In this document: positions 44,385-55,237 of the stretch, in pieces | How positions within the stretch are numbered: position 1 is the first letter of the stretch | Layout of the letters: every line of letters begins with the position of its first letter | Assembly (NCBI GenBank): GCA_028571685.1 | Contig: CM053154.1 | Location: 13,982,001-14,046,000, forward strand | Source: Heterohyrax brucei | Lineage: Eukaryota; Chordata; Mammalia; Hyracoidea; Procaviidae | DNA: 64,000 nt | Direction of reading: 5' to 3' | The notes under the pieces: generated by a model | Databases searched by the model: none | What the model was told of the DNA's origin: nothing | What the model saw: only the letters and a program-made list of their open reading frames with translations | Translations under genes and position numbers: made by a program

Positions 44385-44580
44385 TGAATGCTCCCATTGC
44401 AGTTCACGTCCTCTTCCTGAGCTTTTACTGCATTTCAGAGCCTCAAGTTATCATCAGTGTCATGTATACTAATCTCCCCATTTTACAGATGAGGAAACTG
44501 AGACCCAGAGAGAGAAAGCAGTTTGAGGATTCTGAGCACATTGCAAATTGAGGACTAGAACCCATCGACCATGCCTGGGG
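44385..44580 (-). mobile_element. MIR fragment
   Basis: CCCCATTTTACAGATGAGG, AAACTGAGACCCAGAGAGAG and GGACTAGAACCCATCGACC: reverse-complement MIR, well kept. Confidence 0.85.
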
Positions 44581-44603
44581 TTTTTCTAACCCCTAAATGC
44601 TAA

Positions 44604-44804
44604 GTGAGGTCCCTGAGTGGCGCAAATGGTTAAAATGCTATGCTGCTAACTGAAAGGCTGCGAGTTTGAGTCCAGCCAGAGGTGCCTTAGAAGAAAGGCC
44701 TGGCAACCTACTTCTGAAAAATCAGCCACTGAAAATTTTGCAGAGCAGAGTTCTACTCTGACAGAGCTGAGGTTGCCATGAATCAGAACTGATTTTATGG
44801 CCTG
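44604..44804 (+). mobile_element. SINE, 'GAAAGGCCTGG' variant
   Basis: GTCCCTGAGTGGCGCAAATG, TATGCTGCTAACTGAAAGG, GCGAGTTTGAGTCCAGCC, AAGAAAGGCCTGGCAACC and AAAATCAGCCACTGAAAA. A (TG)n run (44801-44826) follows. Confidence 0.92.
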
Positions 44805-44942
44805 TGTGTGTGTGTGTGTATGTGTTTTAATCATCAAGAACTTACTGAGCAGTATATGTCCATATGATGTCAGGGGGGACTGTGGGGATGTCAACATTAT
44901 CAGTAGCATTTTGACATTTAAATCTCCATGTTAAAAAAAAAA

Positions 44943-45104
44943 AAAGAAAATCTGTTGCTATCGAGTTCGTTCTGACTCGTAGGGACTTTGTAGGACAGAG
45001 TTGAGCTGCCCCATAGGGTTTCCAAGGAGCAGCTGGTAGATTCAAACTGCTGATCTTGTGGTTTGTAGCCACAGCTCCTAACCAATTCATCACCAGGGCT
45101 CCCC
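44943..45104 (-). mobile_element. AfroSINE-type SINE, short variant
   Basis: AAATCTGTTGCTATCGAGTT, GGACAGAGTTGAGCTGCCC, TTTCCAAGGAGCAGCTGG and ATTCATCACCAGGGCTCC. An A-rich run precedes it; a (CA)n run (45113-45144) follows. Confidence 0.92.
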
Positions 45105-45155
45105 TCTGCATATGTACACACACACACAGACACACACACACACTGTATGTATATA

Positions 45156-45640
45156 TGAGGGCTGCCAATTAAGTTTGTGAACTCATCCTAGAAAAAGCAC
45201 CTAGTTCACCCTTCAAAGCAATTTTGGAACTCTTTGGGACGTGGCCATCAGAGTTGTTGCTGTATTATCCTTGATGTCCTGAATCCCATCAAAATGTCTT
45301 CCTTTCAATTTTTCCTTTAACTTTGGATAAAGTAAAAAGTCATTGGGAGCAAGAACAGGGGAGTGAGGAGGAGTTTCCAATACAGTTTTTTGTTTACTGG
45401 CTAAAATCTCCCTCACAGACAACTTGTACGATTCAGTTCACGAACTTGCCACCTTGCCACCATGTGCAATGGCCATTCCAGAAAGAGTTCCAAAATTGCT
45501 CTGAAGGGTGGACTAGGTGCAGGTTTCAGTGCATAGCTTCCCAAGGGGAGTACTTTGAAGGTGACTGTAGTGATACACATCAGTGAGGTGTGTAGCACTT
45601 AGAACAGTTAGATTCACAAACTTAACTGTTAGAACTTGTG
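45156..45640. mobile_element. Fold-back mariner derivative, copy 2
   Basis: The left arm (45156-45430) is antisense transposase C-terminus (minus-strand ORF with HSPVLAPNDFLLYPKLKEK and GRHFDGIQD). The right arm (about 45467-45640) is sense (FQNCSEGWTR, GEYFEGDCSDTHQ). Between them, 45431-45466 carries GTTCACGAACTTGCCACC, resembling the mariner 5' terminal repeat at 59520 (CTGAACTTGGCACC). So the element is an internally deleted mariner whose 5' end is joined to an inverted second 3' half. Outer inverted ends: CAATTAAGTTTGTGAACTC and, inverted, ATTCACAAACTTAACTG. Confidence 0.75.
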
Positions 45641-46257
45641 TGGGTGTATGTGTGTGTTTAATATGTACAATAAGAATTCAGATAGCGATTGCATATGGCC
45701 TTCCTCCAAACCCATATTCTCCCCGACTCTGAGATCGTGTCTCTCTGACCATTTTAGTTTGTTTCTGAGGCCACTTTCCACACTTATGTTAGCGCCCTCT
45801 TGGGTGTAAATGGCACTTCTATGAAGTAAATAGAGTGAACAAACCTTCTTAATCTTAACCACCAGGTTTCTGAATGTCCTACACTTATTGAACTGTTTTA
45901 ATATTTGGTATTGATTACTGATAATTCAGCACACAAAAACACCTACAAAAAAAGAAAAACGACATAAATGCTGATCCATACTATTATACCTGGAGCATTG
46001 CATCTGAAAATGGTCTATTTTTTGTTTGGTTCTCATTTGATGAAACAGTTAAACACTGGCTTGTCAAATTTCTAGGCAGTAGACCCTGGTTCAGCCATCA
46101 GGCTGCTGTGACCGCCTTGGCTCTTGGAGCCCGTGCTCCAGCCAGGGGCAGAGAGACCCTCCTTGCTCCGTCAGCCTCAGAGCATGGTTTTCCACTTATC
46201 TACCATCTGCATTACGCCTTCCACAATCCCAAGTCCAAGCTACAGCCTTGCTTATTT
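45641..46257. other. Unique sequence
   Basis: Nothing recognised. Confidence 0.35.
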
Positions 46258-46560
46258 TGAAGTTTTTTTTAAAATTTTGAAAGTACAAAGACTTACAGAT
46301 AAATTTTTTAATTCTGCAATTACAAAGTTATGAAGTTTGGATTTTAAAATTATAGACTGACAAATAACAGATTTGTAGAACAGTTGCAAAAATAGCACAA
46401 AATATTCCCATATACCTTTCAGCCCGATTCCTCCTCCCATCTTTTCTGGCTGCTTTTTCGTTCTCCTTTGGACCTCTTCTTCCTTTCTCTTTTTCTTCTT
46501 GAGTCATCTGAGAATCAGTTGTAGGCATAACATCCCTTTTGCCTTAAAAACTTGAATGTA
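46258..46560 (-). mobile_element. L1M-type 3'-UTR fragment
   Basis: AACAGATTTGTAGAACAGTT, GCAAAAATAGCACAAAATAT and TCCCATATACCTTTCAGCCC are reverse L1M 3'-UTR landmarks; the first 100 bp is AT-rich and less certain. Confidence 0.65.
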
Positions 46561-46603
46561 TAGTTCCCCAGACAAGACATTCTCTTACGTAGCCACGGAG
46601 TTG

Positions 46604-48218
46604 CTGTTTTGTTAGGTGATAGGCATCAGTTCCGACTCACAGCAATACCACGTACAGCAGAACAAACCACTACCTGGTCCTGTGTCACCCTCAGAGTCAC
46701 TGTTATGCCTGAGTCCATGACAGCAGCCACTGCATAAATCCATTTTGTTAAGGGTCTTCCCCTTTTTTCTGACCCTCTGCTTTCTCAAGCATGCTGTCTT
46801 TCCCAAGAGACTGGTAACACGTCCAAACCACATGAGATGTAGTCTCTCTATCCTCACTTCTAAGGAGTGTTCTGGCTAGGACTTGTTCCAGGACAGATTT
46901 ATTCCTTCTTCTGGCATTCATTATTCTTCACCAACACCATAATTTAAAAACATCAATTCTTCTTTGGTCTTCCTTATTCATTGTCAAGTTTGCAAATGTG
47001 TATGAGGCATTTGAAAGTACCATGGCTTGGGTTAGGCACAACTTAGTCCTCAAAGTGACATCTTTGAGGCAGATTTGCCCAAAGCAACATGCCATTTGAA
47101 TTCTTGATTACTGCTTCCATGGGTGTTGATTTCGGATCTATGTAAAATGAAATCTTAACAACGTCAATATTTTCTATGTTTATCATATGTTGTTTATTGG
47201 TCCAGTTGTGAGGACTTGTGTTTCTTTGTGTTAAGGTATAATCCATACAGAAGGCTGTAGTCTTCGATCTTCCTCAGTAAGTGCTTCAAGTTCTCTTTGA
47301 TTTCAGCAAGCAAGGCTGTGTCATCTGCACATTGCCGATTGTTAATAGGAGTTTCTCCAAACCTGATGCTGAGTTCTTCTTCATAAATTCCAGATTCTTG
47401 GATTATTTGCTTGGCATACAGGTTTAATAACTGTGATGAAAGGGTACAACACTGACGTACACCATTCCTGATTTGAAACCACGTAGTACCCCTTGTTCTG
47501 TCCAAACAACTGCCTCTTGGTCTGTGTAGAATTTCTATTCGTTACAATGTTGTCTGTAATTTCTTATGATCCACACAACCGAATGCCTTTACATGCCAGT
47601 AAAACACAGGTAAACATCTTTCTGATGTTCACTGCTTTCATCTAAGATCTGTCTGACATCAGCAGTGACATCCCTTGTTCCGTGTCCTCCTCTGAATTTC
47701 ACTTGAATTTCTGGCAGTTCCTTTTGCATGTACTCATGCAGCCCGCTTTTGAATGATCTTCAGGAAAATTTTACTTGTGTGTGATATTAATGATATTGTT
47801 AAATAATTTCTCCTTCTGTTGGATCACCTTTCTTTGTAATAGGCATAAATATAGATCTCTTCCAGCCGGATAGCCAGGTAACTGTTTCCCAAATTTCTTG
47901 GCATAGATGAGTGAGCACTTCAACCTCTGCTTCTGTCAAACAGTTCTGCAGCTTGGACCTCTTAAGGTGTATAGTTGCTGTTTACATTGTGGAAAAATGA
48001 TATTTGCAATGAAGAAGTTGTTAGTCTTGCAAAATTCTATCATGTGATATCTTTTCTCATTTCTATCACCAAGGCTCTATTTTTCAACCACTAATCTTTC
48101 ATTTCCAGCTTTCCTATCCCAATACCCAGTCATTATCACTGCATCTTGATTGCATGTCTGATCAGTCTCAGACTTCAGAAGTTGGTAAAAATCTTCAATT
48201 TCTTAATGTTAATGCCTT
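46604..48218 (-). mobile_element. RTE-type retroposon, internally deleted
   Basis: Second RTE, same orientation as that at 26.7 kb. The 3' end begins TTTTGTTAGGTGATAGGC. A readable RT piece at 47505-47194 has NGVRQCCTLSSQLLNLYAK and the catalytic box as CADDTALLAE (Cys for Tyr in YADD). At about 47960 the sequence jumps from CAGCTTGGACCT to GTGTATAGTTGCTG, losing a segment of about 0.75 kb present in the other copy, and it ends near 48218. Dead. Confidence 0.82.
47194..47505 (-). pseudogene. RTE reverse-transcriptase fragment
   Basis: A 103-codon frame covering the RT palm: GVRQCCTLSSQLLNLY (the usual GVRQGC.LSP..FNLY block, with Gly and Pro changed) and CADDTALLAEIKENL. The two catalytic Asp of the YADD box remain, but Tyr is Cys. 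The open frame covers only part of an RT domain. Confidence 0.82.
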
Positions 48219-48544
48219 ACTCTGACCTCTCTATTTGCAATTCTGAGCCAGAAATTCCTGTTCTCATAAAAAAATGAGCTTATCTATATTAAATAAATTA
48301 ATTAAACTAAATGAAGATTGAAGAAATATGCATACTTAAATTTATCAGACCTGTTAGATTACCTTCTAGCGATCCGATGTGAATCACATGATTAGGTGTT
48401 CAAAATGTGTTTTGTGCTAGAATTGTGAACTGAATGTTCATGCTTTGCAGGAGAAAATTTTATAAACATGGAAAGTTATTTACAGATATCCATCCAAAGT
48501 CCCTGGAGAACAACCCCCAGCAGACCTCTTGAAGGCGGCTCCTG

Positions 48545-48705
48545 CCCCAACAGCGTGTGCACTTAGGCAGGTGCTTCTTTGAGCCTCGATTCCTTTTCTG
48601 CTAAATGGGAAACACAGACTCTCACGTCCACGTTCATCACATGAATTACACGAGATAAATAAAGTATTAGGACAGGGCTGGCCCATTAGGCACCCAGTCA
48701 CAGAC
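48545..48705 (+). mobile_element. MIR fragment
   Basis: GAGCCTCGATTCCTTTTC, TGCTAAATGGGAAACACAG, ATTACACGAGATAAATAAAG and GCCCATTAGGCACCCAG suggest a diverged MIR. Confidence 0.6.
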
Positions 48706-49204
48706 CTACCATATTTTTATACAAATAACAAACACACACAGTGCTTTTTGCTGACTGCACAGCACTCCCCCCAACCCATATTTTAGTAAACATTGTATGT
48801 GTGGGTACTTTCTTTATGTGGGCATGTTATTTACAAAACATGCAGTAACTGATTTCATTACTTGAATAACTAACAGGAAAATACACTGTGTTGCAGACAA
48901 CAGGATGAAATTTATTTTCCATTCAAATTAAAGGTATTTAGCGTATTCATTTTCCATAGCTTTCCTAATCAAGCTCAACTATTGCTAGGCCTCCTCATGA
49001 AAGAAAAGGAAATGGATTTTTTAATATCCTAGAAATATTTAGGTTAAGAGGACACATTCAAGCAAGTATGCAAAATAGAGGCACACGTCCTATTTTATTT
49101 ATCTATTGCAATGGATACATTGCCTAAAATGCAGTCAGACCAGACAGTTCTATACTTTCAAACTGATTGTCAAATTCTATTTCCATTCCTTGTCCAAGAG
49201 GTCT
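48706..49204. other. Unique AT-rich sequence
   Basis: Nothing recognised. Confidence 0.35.
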
Positions 49205-49408
49205 TGAGTGGTCCCTGGGTGGTGCAAATGATGAAGTGCTCAGGTACTAACCCAAAGGGTGTCGTACAAACCCATTCAGAGTCAGTTCAGTAGAGAGACC
49301 TGGCATCATATTTCCGCAAGGTAGTTCTCATGAATACCGTATGGAGTACAGGGCTACTCTGGCACATGGGGTCGGTGGGAGCTGGATCAACTCAGTGGCA
49401 ATTTTTAA
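49205..49408 (+). mobile_element. SINE, 'GTGGTCCCTGGGTGG' variant
   Basis: GTGGTCCCTGGGTGGTGC, AAGTGCTCAGGTACTAACCC, GAGACCTGGCATCATATTTC and CTCTGGCACATGGGGTC. Diverged but full length. Confidence 0.85.
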
Positions 49409-49451
49409 AAACAAAAAACAAGAAACAAAAAATAACAAGAGTACTTAGATT

Positions 49452-49655
49452 AAAAAGAGCCCCAGTGGTACAATAGTTCAGTGCTGAGCTTCTAACCTTA
49501 AGTTAGTTGTTTGGATCCACCCAGCGACTCTGCAGGAAAAAAGACCTGGTAGTTTGCTCCTGGGAAGATTACTACCTAGAAAAGCCTAAGGTGCAATTCT
49601 CCGTGAGATCACTAGCAATACTCAGTTAACTCCATGGCATGTAATAACAACAAAA
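49452..49655 (+). mobile_element. AfroSINE-type SINE, long variant, diverged
   Basis: AAAGAGCCCCAGTGGTACAA head, CTGGTAGTTTGCTCCTGGG block, and the tail ends ATGTAATAACAACAA. Confidence 0.82.
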
Positions 49656-49814
49656 TGGAAAACTTAAGGAGAAACTAAGAGGAGACAGAAGGCATCTTTC
49701 TCTCATTCTTTCTGTCTGTCACTCTTTTTCTTCTCTTCTTCTCATACAAGGATCCCTTCTAGCCTGGGAACGTGACCCTGAGCTGATTCGCCAGACAAAT
49801 AAATACAGTAGAAG

Positions 49815-50125
49815 GCATCAGCGAAGGTCGCCTCACCTGCAGGCATCCGTTGGGTGAGCGCTAGCCCCGAGAGGGGTGGGGCACTCTGACCCCCGCCACC
49901 TCTCCTGGCCCTCACGCAAGGGCAGCTGTGACAGCTCTTTGCCTCCAGCCAGGTCAGCGCTGGCGTAGCAGGAACAGAGGCAGCATTGTCCCCGCGTTTC
50001 GCACGAAGCACCGTCCGCCGCACTCTGCTCTGCAGCTGCGCAGGGCCTTCCCGACGGTGTCCCGGCCCGGGGACCACCAGACAGCATCTGCCAGCCCCCG
50101 ACAGCCCCCTGGCTGCCGTGAGTGA
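49815..50125. promoter_or_regulatory. CpG-island-like block
   Basis: About 23 CpGs by hand count in roughly 310 bp, G+C near 65%, estimated observed/expected about 0.6. The surrounding DNA is AT-rich and CpG-poor. It contains the longest minus-strand ORF of the window (50188-49742, 148 codons, Arg/Ala/Gly-rich, no recognisable domain) and a possible minus-strand splice-donor-like CTGCAGGTGAGG near 49832-49843. It could be the first exon and promoter of an unrecognised transcript, or an orphan CpG island. No TATA box seen. Confidence 0.45.
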
Positions 50126-51532
50126 GCCTGCCTGCCTTAAAAAGGAACGTGGCTTTCTAAAGACTATTCCATGCCTTGGTAAATACAAGCATTCTCAACG
50201 TCCCTATCTGTACAAAATGCCTTTAAATGAGAAGCTGTTTGAGTTGTGGTCGGCAGTGTCACCTGGAGACAAAAGCTCCATAAAAGTGATGATGAATGTA
50301 TAATAAATCCAGTTCATTGAGCCGTGAAAGTAGTCCAGGGCTGTCGTGGGCAGGAACTAATTATATGTGGAAATAATCGTTCAACCTGAGAAAGGCATTT
50401 CCTATCCATTAGAAAATACCAGAGATAATACTTTAAATAAATAAATAAATAAAAGGGTTTCCTATGTCATTGGCCAAAAGAAGGGATTATTCCTTTCTTC
50501 ATAATGAATTTGTTGAAGAATCTTAAATTTGAACGCTGGCTTAGTTATAGAGGTTTGCTCTTACGGTAAAAGAAGCACTACTTGCTGACTCAATTATAAG
50601 TAATTTAGTAGATGACCAGTTCTTGGGGGGGGGAGGGAACCTTGAATGTAAAGGTTCTCCAACTATATTTCATTACTGAAAAACTCTGTGGGTTTTTTTT
50701 TTTTTTTTTTAAAGACTGTTACACAAGTTTAGGGGGAAAATTTTGGTCATTATCTCATTTATTTTCCTTATCGAGCTAATTTAATTATCATTGAGTCCCA
50801 AATATTAGCTCCAGGACTGGGCTTCTCACATCTGTTAGTAAAGATTTGATTAGGGCTACACAAATGTGCTAGATTAAACTATCTAGTTGGTGAAATTCAA
50901 GCCACCTGGATATTTTAGCAACATCAATAAGAATAATTCTCTTTTTCAAAATCAGTAAATCCAAGCTATATTAAAAAGAATTCATTAATGAGTGCCAGAT
51001 AGGCAAAACAAACATTTGACAATGAATCATATTATCAAAGGTTTTGTGGGAGATCCCTCTCAGCTTATGTTTAGATGTCAAATTATATTACCAAAACTAA
51101 ACAATCTGTTAAAATGATGTCTTAATGCCATAAGTCTCCTGTGCCATACGGTTCCCTTCCTGTCCTTTAAATATCTTAGCAGAAAAAGAGATATGCCCTA
51201 TTACCAATGGTAATAATCAAATTGTGAGACATTTGCCACAGAATGTTAACTTGGATATGTCTAAGAGCTGTTAATATAATTTAAATCCTTTTTTTAAAAA
51301 AAAACTTATAAAGGGAAATGGTGACAAAGTTTGGTTAACGCATTGCAATTATCTCGTATCGTTAGCACACCATAGTGTTCTTAGGAAGAGCTCATCACGG
51401 ATGTGGAGAGTGAAAAGACTAATACACAAATGTTAGGTGTTTTACAGAATGTATAAAGAAGTTTAGAATTGGAAAGGACCTAATAAATCATCTGGTCCAA
51501 AATTGGTCGACTTATTCTGTAAAGGGCAGACA
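50126..51532. other. Unique AT-rich sequence
   Basis: No gene recognised. Holds an (AAAT)n run at 50431-50452, a G-run near 50624 and a poly-T at 50694-50712. A scrap at 51505-51530 (TTCTGTAAAGGGCAGAC) resembles a hAT MITE end but is too short to call. Confidence 0.4.
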
Positions 51533-51606
51533 AACCCCCACCATTAAGTTGATTCTTGTAGGACAGAATAGAACTGTCCACTGGGTTTCCAAGGCTGTAA
51601 TCTTTA

Positions 51607-51734
51607 CAGAGGAAGCCTGGTAGGGCAGTGGTTAAGAGCTTGGCTGCTAACCAAAAGGCTGGCAGGTCGAATCTGCCAAATGCATCTTGGAAATCACATA
51701 GGGCAGTTTAACCTGTCCTATAGGATTTTTTTTT
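51607..51734 (+). mobile_element. AfroSINE-type SINE B, nested
   Basis: GGAAGCCTGGTAGGGCAGTG head, GAGCTTGGCTGCTAACC, CTGTCCTATAGGA then poly-T. Flanked by TAATCTTTA repeats of the host. Its 3' end is replaced by the T-run. Confidence 0.88.
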
Positions 51735-51836
51735 TTTTAATCTTTATGGAAATAGACTGCCATATCATTCTCCTATGGAGTGGTTGGTGGATTCCAACCA
51801 CCAAATTTGCAGTTGAGTGCTTATCGGCTATACCAC

Positions 51837-52018
51837 CACCAAAACCAAACAAACAAACACAACAAACCCATTGCTATCTATGTGATTCTGACTCATATCA
51901 ACTGTATAGACAGAGTAGAACTGCCCTGTCAAGTTTCCAAGGAGTGGCTGGTAGATTTGAACTGCTTACTCTCTGGTTAGCAGCTATAGCATTTAACCAC
52001 TACACCACCAGGTTCCTG
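51837..52018 (-). mobile_element. AfroSINE-type SINE C, nested
   Basis: AAAACCAAACAAACAAACAC tail, AACTGTATAGACAGAGTAG, CAAGGAGTGGCTGGTAG and head ACTACACCACCAGGTTCC. Flanked by the target duplication GCTATACCAC. Confidence 0.9.
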
Positions 52019-52116
52019 CTATACCACTAGGGCTCCTTTAAGGGCACATAGTAAATATCTTAGGCTTGGTGAGCTAGGCTGTTACTGTTGCAATTGCTTA
52101 ACTCCACATTTGTAGC

Positions 52117-52220
52117 CATATTGTTGTTGTTAGGTGCGGTTGAGTTGAATTTTACTCACAGTGACCCCATGTGGAAGAGTAGAACTGCCCCATAGGATTT
52201 TCTAGGCTGTAGTATTTATG
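52117..52220 (-). mobile_element. SINE, RTE-tailed variant, 3' part
   Basis: TTGTTGTTGTTAGGTGCGGT, GAAGAGTAGAACTGCCCC, TTTCTAGGCTGTAGTATTT. Its head is missing where the next SINE begins. Confidence 0.82.
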
Positions 52221-52432
52221 GAAGGAGCACTGGTAGTGCCGTGGTTTAACTCCTGGCTGCTATACAAAGGGTTGGTGGTTTGAATTCAGCAGCTGCTCTG
52301 GTGGAGAAAGATGTGACAGTCAGCTTCCATAAAGAACACAGCCTTGGAAACCCTATAGAGCAGTTCTACTCTGTCCTTTAGGATCACTATGACTTAGAAT
52401 CAGCTTGGTAGCAATGAGTTTGTTTTGGTTAA
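52221..52432 (+). mobile_element. AfroSINE-type SINE, long variant
   Basis: AAGGAGCACTGGTAGTGCC, AGAAAGATGTGACAGTCAGC, ACAGCCTTGGAAACCCTATA and GTAGCAATGAGTTTGTTTTG. Full length, directly followed by the L1 poly-T. Confidence 0.92.
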
Positions 52433-53414
52433 TCTTTTTTTTTTCTGTTATTGTGCTTCAGATGAAGGTTTACAGGACAAACTATCTTCTCATTAAACCG
52501 TTAATACATACACTGTTTCACGACATTGGTTAACAACCCCATAATACGTCAGCATCCTCCTTCCTTGATGTTCGGCTCTCCATTACTGTCTTTCCCACCC
52601 TGCCTGCCTTCTAGTCCTTGCCCCTGGGCTGGCATTCCCCTCTAGTCTACTTTAGACAGGACTCTTATGGGTCTGTCTAATTTTTGGCTGAAAAGTGAAT
52701 TTTAGAAGTGACTTTACTACTGAGTTCAAAGGGTGTCCTGGGCCATACTCCTGGAGTTTTCTCCAGTCTCTGTGAGGCCAGTAAGTCTGGTCTTCTTGGA
52801 GGACTTAGAACATTGTTCTACATTTTTCTCCAGCTCTGTCTGGGACCCTCTCTTGTGATCCCTGCCAGAGTACTCAGTGGTGGTAGCTGGACATCTTCTA
52901 GTTGTGCTGGACTCAAGTCAGGTGGAGGCCCTGGTAGTTGTGGCCCACTAGTCTTTCGGACTAATCTTTGCCTCACATCTTCAGCTGTCTTCGTTCTCCC
53001 TTGTTTCTGAAGATTAAGGCCAGTGGAGCATCTTAGATGGCTGTTTGCAGGCTTTCGAGACCCCAGGCATTACTCACCAGAGTAGAACATACAGCATTTC
53101 TTTATAAACCATGTTATGCCAATACAGCTAGATGTCCCCTGAGACCATTTTTCCCATAGCCCTCACCCCAGTAATAAGTTCTCTCAGGACAAGTTGTGCG
53201 GGGTTCCCCAGTATGGCGCGCTGTCTTACCCTTCACCAAAGTTACCACTTATCTGTTGTCTCTTTAGTGTTTACCTCTCCCGTCCCTTGTAACTATCAAA
53301 GATTGTCTCTTTTTGTGTGTAAATCTTTTCATGAGTTTTTATAGTAGTGGTCTCATATTGTATTTATCCTTTCATGATCGATCTTTCAGTCAGCATAATG
53401 CCCTCCGGATTCAT

Positions 53415-53606
53415 CTATGTTGTGAGCTGCCTCACAGATTTACCATTGTTCTTTATCTTTGCATAATACTCCATTGTGTTTCTGTACCATAATTTATTTA
53501 TCCATTCATCTGTAGGTGGACATCTAAGTTTTTTTTGTTTTTTGTTTTTTTTTTTGCTCTTGGGAATAATGCTGCCATGAACATGGGTATGCACATATCT
53601 GTTCAA
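53415..53606 (-). pseudogene. L1 ORF2 C-terminal fragment
   Basis: A 63-codon frame containing the ORF2 block CPPTDEWINKLWYRNTMEYY followed by AKIKNNGK, the conserved end of L1 ORF2. A Lys-rich low-complexity insert (KKKNKKQKK) comes from a T-tract. Disconnected from the rest of ORF2 by stops. Confidence 0.85.
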
Positions 53607-54522
53607 GGGACGGCTCTTATTTCTCTAGGGTATATTCCTGGAAGTGGGATTACTTGATCATACGATATTTGTATTTCTGGCTTTTTAAGGAAGTGCCATA
53701 ATGTTTTCCGAAATAGTTGTACTGTTTTGCATTCCTATCAACAGTGCATAAGCATTCTAATCTCCCTGCAGCTTCTCCAACATTTGTAATTTCCAGTTTT
53801 TTGGATTCATGCCAATAATGTTGGTGTGAGAATGTATCTCATTATGGTTTTGATTTGCATTTCTCTAACTTATAGTGATTGTGAGCGTTGTCTCATGTGT
53901 CTGTTAAGCTGCTTGAGTGTCTTCTTTGATGAAGTATCTGTTCATTTCCTTGCCCATTTTTTAACTGGCTCATTTGTGTTTTTGTTACAGAGGTATTGGG
54001 TTTTCCCGTTGATTTTACAGATTAGAACTTTGTTGGATTTGTAGTAACCAAATATTTTTTTCCAGTCTGTAGCTTTTCTTTTAACTTGTTTGGTGAAGTC
54101 TTTAGATGAGTGTTAAGTGTTTTATTTTTGGAAGATCCTGGTTATCTAGCTTATCTTCTGGAGTTTGTATCGTTAACTATGGTTTGTATCTCGCTAATGC
54201 CATGTCTTAGAGTCTCTAGAGTTTACTTTCTTTTTTTTTCTTCAATCTTTATAGTTTTTGGTTTTATATTTAGGTCTTTGGTGAGTTCTAATCTTATGCA
54301 CTAATTCAGTGTGGGATATGGGTCTTGTTTCTTTTTTTTTGTGTTGCAGATGGACATCCAGTTTTGCCAGCACCATTTGTTAAAAAGACTGTCTTTTTCA
54401 TACTTGATGGACTTTGGACCCTTTCTAAAGATCAGGTAACCACAGGTGGATGGATTTATGTCTAGGTTCTCAATTCTATGCCATTGGTCAATTTGTCTGT
54501 AGTACCAGCACCGCTACTAGTA

Positions 54523-54738
54523 TCAGACTATTTTGACTACCGTGGATATTTTCTTCTTCTTCTTCTTCAACAGTGCTTTACTTATCTGCGGCCTCTTACT
54601 TTTCCATATAAAGTTAATGATTAATGTTTCCATTTCTTCAAAGGACATTGTTGACATTTGGACCAGGACTACACTGTATTTGTAGGTTCCTTTGAGTAGA
54701 AGCGTTATTTTCACAATGTTGAGTCTATTTATTAGCAT
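54523..54738 (-). pseudogene. L1 ORF2 fragment downstream of the RT
   Basis: MLINRLNIVKITLLLKGTYK ... FEEMETLIINFIWKSKRPQI: the conserved stretch between RT and C-terminus in L1 ORF2. It ends in a Lys run encoded by a TTC/CTT tract. Broken on both sides. Confidence 0.85.
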
Positions 54739-55237
54739 AGTATGTTTTTCTATTCATGTATATCTGTTGGTTTCTTGTAATAGCAGTTTGTACTTTTCTT
54801 TGTTTAAGTCTTACATTCCTGGTTAGATTTATTCCTATGTATTTTATTTTTTTTAGAAGTTATTATAAGTAGTATCATTTTCCTGATTTCCTTTTTTGAT
54901 GGTCTTTTTATTGGAGTATAGAGTATAGGAACCCAAATGATTTTTGTATGTTTATCTTGTATCCTGCTTCTGTGCTGAATCTTTCCATTAGTTCCAGTAG
55001 TTTTCTCATGTAGTCTTTTGGGTCTTCTAGATATAGTATCATGTCATCCACAAGAAGGGACAGTTTTACTTCTTCATTACCAGCTTGGATGCACTTTATC
55101 CTTTTTCTTGCCTTATTTTCCTAGTTAGTTCTTCTAGCACAGTGTTAAATAGAAGTGGTGAGAAATTGCATTGTTGCCTTTTTTTCTAGTCTCAAGGGGA
55201 ATGTTTTCAGCCTTTCTGCATTAAGAATGATATTTCA

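Larger units (their letters stand above)
51533..52036 (-). mobile_element. AfroSINE-type SINE A, host of two nested SINEs
   Basis: Three consecutive pieces of one minus-strand long-variant SINE: 51533-51606 (GTAGGACAGAATAGAACTG ... TAATCTTTACAGAG), 51735-51836 (TAATCTTTATGGAAATAG ... GGCTATACCACCA) and 52019-52036 (CTATACCACTAGGGCTCC). The gaps are filled by SINEs B and C. Confidence 0.85.
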
